A DNA stretch of 7,329 bases from Bdellovibrio sp. CG10_big_fil_rev_8_21_14_0_10_47_8 (GCA_002773975.1 PEZR01000177.1:1-7329); one strand, 5' to 3'; positions 1 to 5,942 are shown, counted from the first letter of the stretch. The notes: generated from the letters alone by a model not told the origin. Made by a program: numbers and translations.

Positions 1-335
1 AGGCCGATATTGGTATCGCAATGGGAACTGGAACTGACGTCGCCATGGAAAGTGCCGGCGTGACCTTGGTCAAAGGAGACCTCACGGGAATTGTAAGAGC
101 CCATCAGCTCAGCCAGATGACGATGCGAAATATTCGCCAAAACCTACTGTTTGCCTTCGGTTACAATACGCTGGGCGTTCCAATCGCCGCCGGTGTTTTG
201 TATCCATTCTTTGGAATATTACTGAGCCCCATGATAGCGAGCCTAGCGATGAGTCTGAGCTCAGTATCCGTTATTCTAAATGCCTTGAGATTAAGAACAG
301 CAAAGATCCACCTTGATGAAGCAAGCCAAGTTTAG
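1..335 (+). CDS. copA: Copper-translocating P-type ATPase, C-terminal part (partial)
   Basis: This is the last ~110 residues of a P1B-type ATPase that pumps Cu(I) out of the cytoplasm; the rest lies left of the window. The frame is open from base 3, so the first in-frame ATG (21) is internal. The visible part begins with ADIGIAMGTGTDVAMESAG, the conserved end of the P domain just after the GDGxNDxPAL loop. Two membrane helices follow. The first carries the YN pair (FGYNTLGVP) and the second carries MSLSSVSV; these match the Tyr-Asn of helix 7 and the Met/Ser of helix 8 that help form the Cu(I) site in CopA. The CPC motif, phosphorylation site and any N-terminal metal-binding domain cannot be seen. 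The tail LRLRTAKIHLDEASQV is short and probably cytoplasmic. The stop codon interlocks with that of the convergent ClC gene. Cu(I) rather than Ag(I) or another metal is inferred from family motifs. Confidence 0.93.
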   Translation, partial: ADIGIAMGTGTDVAMESAGVTLVKGDLTGIVRAHQLSQMTMRNIRQNLLFAFGYNTLGVPIAAGVLYPFFGILLSPMIASLAMSLSSVSVILNALRLRTAKIHLDEASQV

Positions 336-1693
336 TCCTGGGATCGCAAAGGAAAATAGTCGGTCGGGACGCGAACGCCTCGACGGACTATTTTTTCAGT
401 CATAATAGAAGTTTTCATAAACCAATGAGAGACCAGGTAACTCACCGCACAGGCTCCCAAAAGAGGAACTATCCCCAAGGGCTGTTGAGTTGTTTCCAAT
501 GCAAAAATAACCGATGCAAACAAAGCCCGCGAACAGCCCGCAAAAACAGCTGCCATTCCGATCAATGCCGTCACGTGAACGTCAATATTCACTCCAGGTA
601 TTGCATTGCAAGCCACCCCAAAGGCGTAACCAGAAAGTGCCCCAAAGGTTAACAGTGGCGCCAATGTTCCCCCAGAGGTACCACTGCTCAATGCAATCAC
701 CCAGGAACAAAACTTCCAAAAGCCAAGGGCCAATGCCACCGCCACCGGAATATTTCCAGCAAGGCCAGCCCCAATATTTGAATATCCGACCCCTAAACTT
801 TTCGGTTCGATGAGGCCGATAACACCAATACCAATCCCTCCCAACATGGGCCACCACATCCAATGAATCGGAAGACGGTCAAACAGGTCCTCGATCAGGT
901 AGACACTTTTTGTAATAAAAATGGAAAGCAATCCAAAAGCGATACCAGACAATAGATATATCGGAAGCTGCGCAAGACTGACGGCGGCCATTGTCGGCAT
1001 CTCAAAAAAAGGTTCCGTCGTCAGAAAAGTAGATCGCATCACGGCAGCAACAACGGCACTCAAGGCGACCGGAATAAAAGACTGTGCACGGAACTCAAAA
1101 AGCAGCAGCTCAATCGCCAACAAAACAGCGGCCAGGGGTGTTCCAAAGATGGCTGTCATTCCAGCAGCAGCACCACATGACAAAAGAATTTTTCGTTCGA
1201 ATTTAGTGAGTGGAAGTATCTGACCGCAAAGAGACCCCAACGCTCCGCCTGTTGCAATGATGGGTCCCTCGGCACCAAAAGGACCACCAGAGCCTATGGC
1301 AATGGCTGAAGAAATCGGTTTCAAAAATAAGACTCGCGCTGGAATCTTGCTCTCATCCAAAAGAATTTTCTCCATGGCTTCAGGAATTCCGTGACCGCGG
1401 ATGGCGGCAGATCCAAACTTTGCCATGAGGCCGACGATCAATCCCCCAATCATCGGCACCAATATCGAGTAAATGCCTAAATAATGCGGATCCGGAGAAA
1501 CGGACTCAAAGGAAATTCGTTGAAAATAAAAAAGCTGAGTAAAGAAACTGATACTGGACAGCAGAAAAATAGCAATAAAATAGGATGCGATCCCAATGGC
1601 CACCGCCGCTAAGCAAAGCCGCCCCTGATGTCTGCGTGGCAAATTGGCGTCATGATCAGAGCTATTTAATTTAGAGGGCCGTGGTGCTTGCAT
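332..1693 (-). CDS. ClC-family chloride channel/transporter without CBS domains
   Basis: A 453-residue membrane protein of the voltage-gated chloride channel family, moving Cl- across the inner membrane either as a channel or in exchange for H+. The ClC selectivity motifs appear in order: GHGIPE (100-105, the GSGIP position with Ser replaced by His), GAEGP (140-144, gating glutamate E142) and GGTLAP (341-346, the GxFxP region with Leu for Phe). In PLAAVLLAIELLLFEFR (186-202) the position of the internal proton glutamate of E. coli ClC (E203) seems to be Leu196. Membrane helices fill residues ~26-425. The protein ends soon after TEKIVRRGVRVPTDY, about where related bacterial proteins continue into two CBS domains. 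The ATG at 1693 is chosen because it gives a normal cytoplasmic N-terminus, but no clear Shine-Dalgarno precedes it. The last 4 bases overlap the end of copA. Family assignment is firm; transport mode and substrate (chloride or another anion) are inferred. Confidence 0.93.
   Translation of the reverse strand: MQAPRPSKLNSSDHDANLPRRHQGRLCLAAVAIGIASYFIAIFLLSSISFFTQLFYFQRISFESVSPDPHYLGIYSILVPMIGGLIVGLMAKFGSAAIRGHGIPEAMEKILLDESKIPARVLFLKPISSAIAIGSGGPFGAEGPIIATGGALGSLCGQILPLTKFERKILLSCGAAAGMTAIFGTPLAAVLLAIELLLFEFRAQSFIPVALSAVVAAVMRSTFLTTEPFFEMPTMAAVSLAQLPIYLLSGIAFGLLSIFITKSVYLIEDLFDRLPIHWMWWPMLGGIGIGVIGLIEPKSLGVGYSNIGAGLAGNIPVAVALALGFWKFCSWVIALSSGTSGGTLAPLLTFGALSGYAFGVACNAIPGVNIDVHVTALIGMAAVFAGCSRALFASVIFALETTQQPLGIVPLLGACAVSYLVSHWFMKTSIMTEKIVRRGVRVPTDYFPLRSQD
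353..396 (+). terminator. Likely intrinsic terminator of copA, embedded in the ClC coding sequence
   Basis: Positions 353-366 and 381-394 form an inverted repeat of 14 bases per arm with a single mismatch (AAAATAGTC..GTCG paired with CGAC..GACTATTTT), enclosing a 14-base loop. On the + strand the stem runs into TTTTTT (391-396). It starts 18 bases after the copA stop codon, where a terminator is expected. The element lies wholly inside the last ~20 codons of the ClC gene on the other strand. Read in that direction the stem is followed by TTTTCCTTT, a weaker signal, and termination there would remove the ClC stop codon. It is therefore most likely used only by copA. Confidence 0.75.
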
Positions 1694-1704
1694 TTGTGAG
1701 AATG

Positions 1705-1732
1705 ATTATGAATGATTCATTCATACACACAA
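1705..1732 (-). promoter_or_regulatory. Candidate promoter of the ClC gene
   Basis: On the minus strand CATAAT (1710-1705, 5 of 6 matches to TATAAT) lies 16 bases after TTGTGT (1732-1727, a weak match to TTGACA). Transcription would begin near 1698, only about five bases before the ATG at 1693. The mRNA would then be almost leaderless, which fits the missing Shine-Dalgarno site. The spacer is filled by the palindrome at 1709-1723. Found by eye only. Confidence 0.4.
1709..1723. promoter_or_regulatory. 15-base palindrome, candidate operator between the ClC and globin genes
   Basis: TGAATGA-T-TCATTCA is a perfect inverted repeat with 7-base arms and a one-base centre. It lies between the two diverging genes, fills most of the spacer of the candidate ClC promoter and overlaps its -10 by two bases, which is a classic repressor position. 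An extra AATGATT copy lies beside it at 1701-1707. The half-site TGAATGA resembles those of some TetR-family regulators such as Bacillus FadR, though the spacing here is shorter. The regulator is not in the window. Confidence 0.45.
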
Positions 1733-1762
1733 GGCGGACAGCATCGAAACGGTGCGTCACAA

Positions 1763-1769
1763 AAGGCGG
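1763..1769 (+). promoter_or_regulatory. Ribosome binding site that fixes the globin start
   Basis: AAGGCGG lies 7 bases before the ATG at 1777. It supports that start over the in-frame upstream codons (GTG at 1681, ATG at 1702 and 1711), which would add residues with no counterpart in the globin family and would run through the promoter/operator region. Confidence 0.6.
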
Positions 1770-1776
1770 GTATCCC

Positions 1777-2205
1777 ATGAATGAAAAATTGATTTTTGGT
1801 CATCAAGATCACTCCTATCAGTCAGCCGGTGGCGAGGAGGGTTTGATGAAACTCTCCAAAGATTTCTATGACTTTATGGACACCCTTCCCGAAGCCAAGA
1901 AAATCCGAGATATGCACACCGAAGATTTGACGGTCTCCGTTGAAAAGCTGGCCTTCTTTTTGTGTGGCTGGCTTGGGGGCCCAAGAAAATTCCAAGAAAA
2001 ATACGGCCCAATTCATATTCCCCAGAGGCACAGCCATCTCGATGTCGGAGAAGCTGAAAAAGAAGCATGGCTTCTGTGTATGAAAAAGGCTCTGGAAAAA
2101 CAGGATTACAGTGAAGCCTTCAAAGAATATCTGATCACACAGCTCCGGGTTCCCGCCACACGCATCCAACAGGTTTGCGAAATGAATAAGCCGGCTGGGA
2201 GCTAA
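1777..2205 (+). CDS. Group II truncated haemoglobin
   Basis: A 142-residue cytoplasmic haem protein of the trHb2 (GlbO-like) globin family, expected to bind O2 and possibly to deal with NO or reactive oxygen. The match covers the whole length: the start SYQSAGGEEGLMKLSKDFYDFMDTLPEA (13-40), the central KLAFFLCGWLGGP (57-69), then KYGPIHIPQRHSHLDVGEAEKEAWLLCM (75-102). By family position Y31 is Tyr B10 and W98 is the group II Trp G8. H85 in the QRHSH segment is the most likely proximal haem ligand. The start at 1777 is chosen for its ribosome binding site and because the family begins there; the frame is open further upstream. The gene diverges from the ClC gene and lies 50 bases before a methyltransferase on the same strand, so the two are probably co-transcribed. 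The family call is firm; the physiological role is inferred. Confidence 0.92.
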   Translation: MNEKLIFGHQDHSYQSAGGEEGLMKLSKDFYDFMDTLPEAKKIRDMHTEDLTVSVEKLAFFLCGWLGGPRKFQEKYGPIHIPQRHSHLDVGEAEKEAWLLCMKKALEKQDYSEAFKEYLITQLRVPATRIQQVCEMNKPAGS

Positions 2206-2255
2206 GAGATCTTGGCCACCAAAAGAGCGCAGCCTAAATCCCACGAGGAAAACCT

Positions 2256-3134
2256 ATGAAAAACAGCTCATCGATTCAACATGTTTCAGATACGGCGATT
2301 TGGGTGGCGTCTTACCGAGCACTCGAGAGTCGGCGCACGGATGCTCTTTTTCACGATCCATTGGCTGAAGTGTTGACGGCGGACCGGGGGCAGGAAATTT
2401 CGGAGTCGATGAAATCGACTGAGCGGTATTCTTATTGGTCGGTGATCCTGCGAACACGTATTATTGATGATTTGCTGATGAAATATCTGAGTCAGGGGCC
2501 AAAAACCGTGATTAATTTGGGAGCGGGGCTGGACACCCGCCCCTATCGACTGAATTTATCCAGCGATGTTCATTGGATCGAAGTCGACTTCCCCGCTGTG
2601 ATCGAATTCAAAAATGAAAAACTCAAAGACCAAAAGCCTCGTTGTCATTTGGAACGAATCGCTTTGGACCTGTCGAGTAAGATCGAGAGACAAAAACTCC
2701 TTGCGGAGCTCAATCAACGGGTCGAATCGGCCATCGTTCTGACCGAGGGAGTTCTGCCTTATCTGACCGAGGAGATGGTTGCTGAGCTGGCTTCTGATTT
2801 AAAATCCTGCTCTCATTTTCATCACTGGATCATCGAGTACTATGCACCCGAGCTCTATCGCCGTTTTCGATCACAGGGATTTAAAAAACTTCTTGGCAAC
2901 TCCCCGTTTCAATTTTTTCCAAAAGATTGGTTTTTATTTTTTAAAAATCTTGGCTGGCAGCAAAAAGAAATTCGCTATCTGTACGATGAAGGCGAAAACC
3001 TAAATCGAAAATTTCCTCTGCCAAAGATATTTGCTCTGTTGATGCTGTTCTCGTCAAAAGCCAAACTCGCGCAGCGGCTCAGGCTGCAGGCCTATTTGAT
3101 CCTGGAAAGAAGCCCAGCTAAGTCCAAAATCTAA
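2256..3134 (+). CDS. Class I SAM-dependent methyltransferase, TIGR00027 / leucine carboxyl methyltransferase-like family
   Basis: A 292-residue soluble enzyme expected to transfer a methyl group from S-adenosylmethionine; the acceptor is unknown. It shows the hallmarks of the LCM/PPM2 superfamily branch found in bacteria: TAIWVASYRALES followed by DALFHDPLA (13-37), the SAM-binding loop VINLGAGLDTRPYRL (85-99), the acidic strand HWIEVDFPAVIEFK (106-119) and TEGVLPYL (163-170). In this family those segments form the Rossmann-like fold and bind SAM. Length is usual for the family (about 270-310). The ATG at 2256 has a good GAGGAA site at 2245-2250. It follows the globin gene by 50 bases with no terminator between them, suggesting an operon. 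Its stop codon interlocks with that of the convergent DUF2177 gene. Many relatives are annotated as acting on small molecules or polyketides, but nothing here shows the substrate. Confidence 0.88.
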   Translation: MKNSSSIQHVSDTAIWVASYRALESRRTDALFHDPLAEVLTADRGQEISESMKSTERYSYWSVILRTRIIDDLLMKYLSQGPKTVINLGAGLDTRPYRLNLSSDVHWIEVDFPAVIEFKNEKLKDQKPRCHLERIALDLSSKIERQKLLAELNQRVESAIVLTEGVLPYLTEEMVAELASDLKSCSHFHHWIIEYYAPELYRRFRSQGFKKLLGNSPFQFFPKDWFLFFKNLGWQQKEIRYLYDEGENLNRKFPLPKIFALLMLFSSKAKLAQRLRLQAYLILERSPAKSKI

Positions 3135-3538
3135 CCAACTTTTACCTTCGTCAGGATCGTGGTGACGACTCCAAAAACGGCGATGCCCCATCCGATATCA
3201 GCCAGGACCAGCGGAACTGGGTAGTTTTTGAGAACCGCCAGGTTGGTCAGGTCATAAACACCAAAAACGATCAGGCCCATGGCGCCTCCCCACAGAAATG
3301 CCTCGAGCACCGAGGCCTCCAGTCCCAACCGAGGCAACACAAAAAAGACCACTGCGGCTGCCATCAAAAGATAGACCAAAAGGGCTGGAGTGTAGAGGAT
3401 ACTCATTTTCCCGTCTTCAATTCGACCCAACTCTGCCAATTGGCGCATGTTGAAATCCCGCATGATGAAGCCAAGCCAAATAAGATCAAAAATGATAAAT
3501 AAGATAAAAGCGAAAAGAAACTGCTTCCCTGTGTCCAT
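3131..3538 (-). CDS. DUF2177 family membrane protein
   Basis: A 135-residue integral inner-membrane protein with four predicted helices at about residues 6-26, 48-69, 78-98 and 108-130. It matches DUF2177 throughout: FDLIWLGFIMRDF (17-29) in the first helix and loop, GVYDLTNLAVLKNYP (93-107) at the end of helix three, and LADIGWGIA (112-120) in helix four. Buried Asp, Asn and Trp residues in these motifs recur in the family, but no biochemical function is known to me and none is proposed. The gene reads in the same direction as the beta-barrel gene upstream (58 bases away), with a stem-loop between them, so it may be transcribed by read-through or from its own weak promoter. The ATG at 3538 lacks a clear Shine-Dalgarno but gives a short, normal N-terminus before the first helix. 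Its stop overlaps the methyltransferase stop by 4 bases. Confidence 0.87.
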   Translation of the reverse strand: MDTGKQFLFAFILFIIFDLIWLGFIMRDFNMRQLAELGRIEDGKMSILYTPALLVYLLMAAAVVFFVLPRLGLEASVLEAFLWGGAMGLIVFGVYDLTNLAVLKNYPVPLVLADIGWGIAVFGVVTTILTKVKVG

Positions 3539-3560
3539 ATCTATTCAAAAGCATCTTTGT

Positions 3561-3568
3561 ATTTTAAA
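3561..3568 (-). promoter_or_regulatory. Possible -10 element for the DUF2177 gene
   Basis: On the minus strand TAAAAT (5 of 6 to TATAAT) follows the stem-loop and lies about 25 bases before the ATG at 3538. No convincing -35 is found at normal spacing, so this is a weak candidate that would let DUF2177 be expressed separately from the gene upstream. Confidence 0.2.
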
Positions 3569-3571
3569 GTG

Positions 3572-3597
3572 AAATATTGAAGACTTCTTCAATATTT
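3572..3597 (-). terminator. AT-rich stem-loop after the beta-barrel gene
   Basis: AAATATTGAAG (3572-3582) and CTTCAATATTT (3587-3597) form a perfect 11-base stem with a 4-base loop. It touches the last base of the stop codon of the gene at 3597-4352. Read on the minus strand it is followed by CACTTTAAAA, not a clean T-run, so termination may be partial. It could act as an attenuator, an mRNA-stabilising 3' end, or an operator for the DUF2177 gene. The stem is certain; the role is inferred. Confidence 0.5.
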
Positions 3598-4352
3598 TAA
3601 AAGAAGAACTTAATTCCACTCATAACACCCGAGCGGATGACCTTGCTTTCTGTTTGTTGTTGCGGCTGGGTGATCTCGACGTCCGAATACCAAGAACCAA
3701 AAACTCGGAGGGCTGAGAAATCAACAAACAGTCCAGCCTCAGTTCGATGGCCCGAAACAGTTCCAAGAACATCGTTTTCTACAGCAACGTAGGACCGGTA
3801 CATTCCTGAAATTCCAAAGTAGCGGGTCAGATACATATTGAGGTCAGCACCAGCAAAGGGTTGATTCACAGTCGTTCCCTGCCCGGCAAGCTCAGTCTTC
3901 ATCGATCGATATCCATAATTGATACTGAGATGAGTTCCTTGTACGGCATTTCCGAGAACTCGCAAATTCAAACTGCCTCCGGATTGGCTGATTTGTTCCT
4001 GAATATTGTTTTCATAGAAGCCTTCAATTCCAATAACGGTGGCATAGGCCCCCACCGTTACAATGCCGTTCTCATGTCGATCTGTTGTTCCCGCAGCTTC
4101 ATCTTTGGTCGTGAAATCTTGATAAGCCCCGCCAACAAAATACTCGTAAGGACTGGGCGAATACATCGCCAACCACAAATCCATCATGCGGTTTCGGTCC
4201 TTTTGCGCCAACCACTCTTGCAGGGTCCACCGATTATCTTGTTTGCGCTCAGCCTTTTGACGGAAATCAAAATGCCCCGAGCCCGTAGAGCCATCCAAGG
4301 CCCAGGTTGGAAATGTCAAAAACAGTGTCAGGAGAAAAGTCATCTTCTTCAT
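3597..4352 (-). CDS. Exported protein, probable outer-membrane beta-barrel
   Basis: A 251-residue protein with a clear signal peptide (MKKMTFLLTLFLTFPTWA, cleavage likely after residue 18). The mature start is polar and charged (HFDFRQKAERK at 27-37, then WTLQEWLAQKDRNRMMDLWLAM at 42-63). From about residue 68 to the end the chain alternates polar and hydrophobic residues with many Tyr, Phe and Gly, as in strands YEYFVGGAYQDF, GIVTVGAYATVIGIEGFYE, HLSINYGYRS, LNMYLTRYFGISGMYRSYVAV, AGLFVDFSALRVFGSWYSDVEI and VMSGIKFFF. The last residue is Phe, the usual C-terminal signal recognised by the BAM complex. About eight strands seem possible, so a small barrel is likely. I recognise no named family or function. 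The N-terminal block resembles that of hypothetical proteins in Bdellovibrio-like bacteria. The ATG at 4352 is chosen because the signal peptide begins there; an ATG three codons later is an alternative. Confidence 0.8.
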   Translation of the reverse strand: MKKMTFLLTLFLTFPTWALDGSTGSGHFDFRQKAERKQDNRWTLQEWLAQKDRNRMMDLWLAMYSPSPYEYFVGGAYQDFTTKDEAAGTTDRHENGIVTVGAYATVIGIEGFYENNIQEQISQSGGSLNLRVLGNAVQGTHLSINYGYRSMKTELAGQGTTVNQPFAGADLNMYLTRYFGISGMYRSYVAVENDVLGTVSGHRTEAGLFVDFSALRVFGSWYSDVEITQPQQQTESKVIRSGVMSGIKFFF

Positions 4353-4431
4353 AGATCTATTTTCTCGCGGACCTGATCAAAAACCCATGACAAATCCCCT
4401 TTGTCTCAATCTGAGATCTATATCTCCAATG

Positions 4432-4437
4432 TTTATA
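4432..4437 (-). promoter_or_regulatory. Possible -10 of the beta-barrel gene
   Basis: TATAAA on the minus strand (5 of 6 to TATAAT) lies just beyond the aldehyde dehydrogenase terminator and would start transcription near 4426, leaving a leader of roughly 75 bases. No good -35 is visible. A small palindrome (GAGAT-CTAT-ATCTC, 4413-4426) falls at the predicted start and could be an operator. Weak evidence. Confidence 0.25.
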
Positions 4438-4439
4438 CG

Positions 4440-4463
4440 AAAAAAAGACTTCGAGAGAAGTCT
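4440..4463 (-). terminator. Intrinsic terminator of the aldehyde dehydrogenase gene
   Basis: On the minus strand a perfect 7-base stem, AGACTTC-TCTC-GAAGTCT, runs straight into a T-run that ends at 4440. It begins 9 bases after the stop codon of the aldehyde dehydrogenase gene (4473-4475). Stem, loop and T-run are all typical of rho-independent termination. Confidence 0.85.
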
Positions 4464-4472
4464 AACTGTGAC

Positions 4473-5846
4473 TTAAAACAACCAACGCAGGATCTTGATG
4501 TTGCGAATCGAATACGGAGCATAACGGATAGGAATATCCATCCATGTGCTTTTACGTAAAATACCTTTGGCATGACTGAAGGTCTTAAAACTGAACTCCC
4601 CATGATAATGACCCATTCCGCTGGCCCCCACCCCACCAAATGGTAAACCCGGTACTGGCATGTGCATCACCACGTCGTTGACACTGACCCCGCCTGAACT
4701 GGTCCCCTGCAGAACAAGTTCTTGATGAGATCTATCTCTTGTAAAAAGATACAGAGACAAGGGCTTTGGCTTGCCATTAACAAGAGAGATCATCTTCTCA
4801 ATCTCACCCACCTCAATGATTGGCAGAATGGGACCAAAAATTTCTTCTTGCATCACCAAACTGTTCCACTGGCCTTCGATCAAAGTCGGCTCGATATAGA
4901 GATCATCGGCATCCGCCCCTCCACCCGCCAATATTTTTTCCCCCACCAAGAAACTGATCAAGCGGTCATAGTTTTTTTGATTGATAATGCGACAGTAATC
5001 CAAACTGCGCTGAGGAGCCGCACCATAGAACTGATGCAAACATTTCTTAATTTCACTGACCAACTGTTGTTTCACCGAGGGTTGAACCAAAATATAATCT
5101 GGAGCAACACAGGTTTGCCCGGCATTCATAAATTTACCCCAAGCAATCCTGCGAGCTGCCACCTCAATATCCGCATCCGCCAAAACAAGCGCGGGTGACT
5201 TCCCCCCAAGCTCTAAGACCACAGGGGTTAAATTTTGCGCCGATTTGCTCATGACGATCTTCCCAATAGCCCCACTGCCAGTGAAAAAAACCAGATCAAA
5301 GGAAAAATTCAATAAAATGGAGGTTTCGGCAGGGCCGGCCTCTATGATCGCGATCAAATCTGAATCCATATATTGGGGCAGCAACTGAACCAAGAGTTGA
5401 GTGGTGTGCTGAGATAATTCCGACGGTTTCAATAAAATAGCGTTGCCGGCAGCAATAGCCCCTACCATTGGCGCCAAAAGCAAGTTGATAGGATAATTCC
5501 ATGCCCCAATGATCAAGACCAAACCCAGTGGCTCGTGACGAATTTCACAGATCCCCGGTTGATTATACAGCGGGGTTCTCACGGATTGTGGCTTCATCCA
5601 CGAATTGAGATTCCTCAATGCGTGCTCAATTTCAGACAAAACAATTCCTTGTTCTGTAGCCACACATTCAAATCGAGACTTCCGAAGGTCTTTCCACATC
5701 GCCGCGCAAAGAGCCTCGTCATTTTCCTGCAAAAGACGACGGAGAGCTTTTAACTGAGCGACCCGCCACTCCTTGTCCCGTGGCCGGCATTTCAAATTTC
5801 CCTTGAGATGGGCATAAACTTGTTCAATGTGTTGATCAAACCCCAT
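4473..5846 (-). CDS. Class 3-type aldehyde dehydrogenase, NAD(P)-dependent
   Basis: A 457-residue soluble enzyme that oxidises aldehydes to carboxylic acids using NAD(P)+, in the ALDH3 branch (fatty, aromatic or coniferyl-type aldehydes). Numbered from the ATG at 5846, the catalytic set is complete: GAWNYP (114-119, oxyanion Asn117), KPSE (140-143, cofactor-binding Lys), FTGSGAIG (188-195), ELGGKSP with general base Glu212, and NAGQTCVAPD with nucleophile Cys246. EEIFGPILPI and PFGGVGASGMGHYHG follow, and the C-terminal RYAPY matches the RYPPY of ALDH3 proteins. Cys246 is within a few residues of the catalytic Cys of mammalian ALDH3A1, and total length also matches, so I prefer this start. 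The frame stays open to a TTG at 5921 with AGGAG at 5935-5931; that start would add 25 atypical residues and overlap the likely promoter of the divergent peroxiredoxin gene. It appears monocistronic. Substrate is not evident. Confidence 0.93.
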   Translation of the reverse strand: MGFDQHIEQVYAHLKGNLKCRPRDKEWRVAQLKALRRLLQENDEALCAAMWKDLRKSRFECVATEQGIVLSEIEHALRNLNSWMKPQSVRTPLYNQPGICEIRHEPLGLVLIIGAWNYPINLLLAPMVGAIAAGNAILLKPSELSQHTTQLLVQLLPQYMDSDLIAIIEAGPAETSILLNFSFDLVFFTGSGAIGKIVMSKSAQNLTPVVLELGGKSPALVLADADIEVAARRIAWGKFMNAGQTCVAPDYILVQPSVKQQLVSEIKKCLHQFYGAAPQRSLDYCRIINQKNYDRLISFLVGEKILAGGGADADDLYIEPTLIEGQWNSLVMQEEIFGPILPIIEVGEIEKMISLVNGKPKPLSLYLFTRDRSHQELVLQGTSSGGVSVNDVVMHMPVPGLPFGGVGASGMGHYHGEFSFKTFSHAKGILRKSTWMDIPIRYAPYSIRNIKILRWLF

Positions 5847-5901
5847 GGAACTACGGTAGGATGAGCTCTTCCCAGAAGTCAACAACACCGAGATCTGAGA
5901 C

Positions 5902-5929
5902 TTGTAATTTATCACCAACAAAGTACACT
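5902..5929 (+). promoter_or_regulatory. Candidate promoter of the peroxiredoxin-like gene
   Basis: TTGTAA (5902-5907) and TACACT (5924-5929) are separated by 16 bases; each matches the sigma-70 consensus at 4 of 6 positions. Transcription would start near 5936, just ahead of the AAGGAGG site at 5943-5949. Placing a promoter here also argues that the divergent aldehyde dehydrogenase starts at 5846 rather than 5921. Confidence 0.35.
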
Positions 5930-5942
5930 TCTCCTCACTTTC

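Noticed and set aside
425..1223. Open frames on the + strand opposite the ClC gene (425-652, 514-813, 921-1223)
   Set aside because: They lie antisense to a clear ClC gene and their translations are low-complexity in character, with no family motif.
1694..1730. Fur-box or NsrR-type operator upstream of the globin
   Set aside because: AATGATT repeats suggest a Fur-like pattern, but the alignment to GATAATGATAATCATTATC and to the NsrR consensus is poor.
1822..2244. 140-codon open frame opposite the globin gene
   Set aside because: It mirrors the globin codons, is rich in Phe and shows no recognisable domain or start signal.
3148..3169. Inverted repeat TCGTCA...TGACGA near the end of DUF2177
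   Set aside because: A 6-base stem with a 9-base loop and no T-run on either strand; it could be chance within coding sequence.
3861..4376. 171-codon open frame opposite the beta-barrel gene
   Set aside because: The minus-strand gene has a signal peptide and barrel ending; this frame has no motif and is explained as a shadow.
4722..5198. 158-codon open frame opposite the aldehyde dehydrogenase
   Set aside because: It lies wholly within a well-supported enzyme gene on the other strand.
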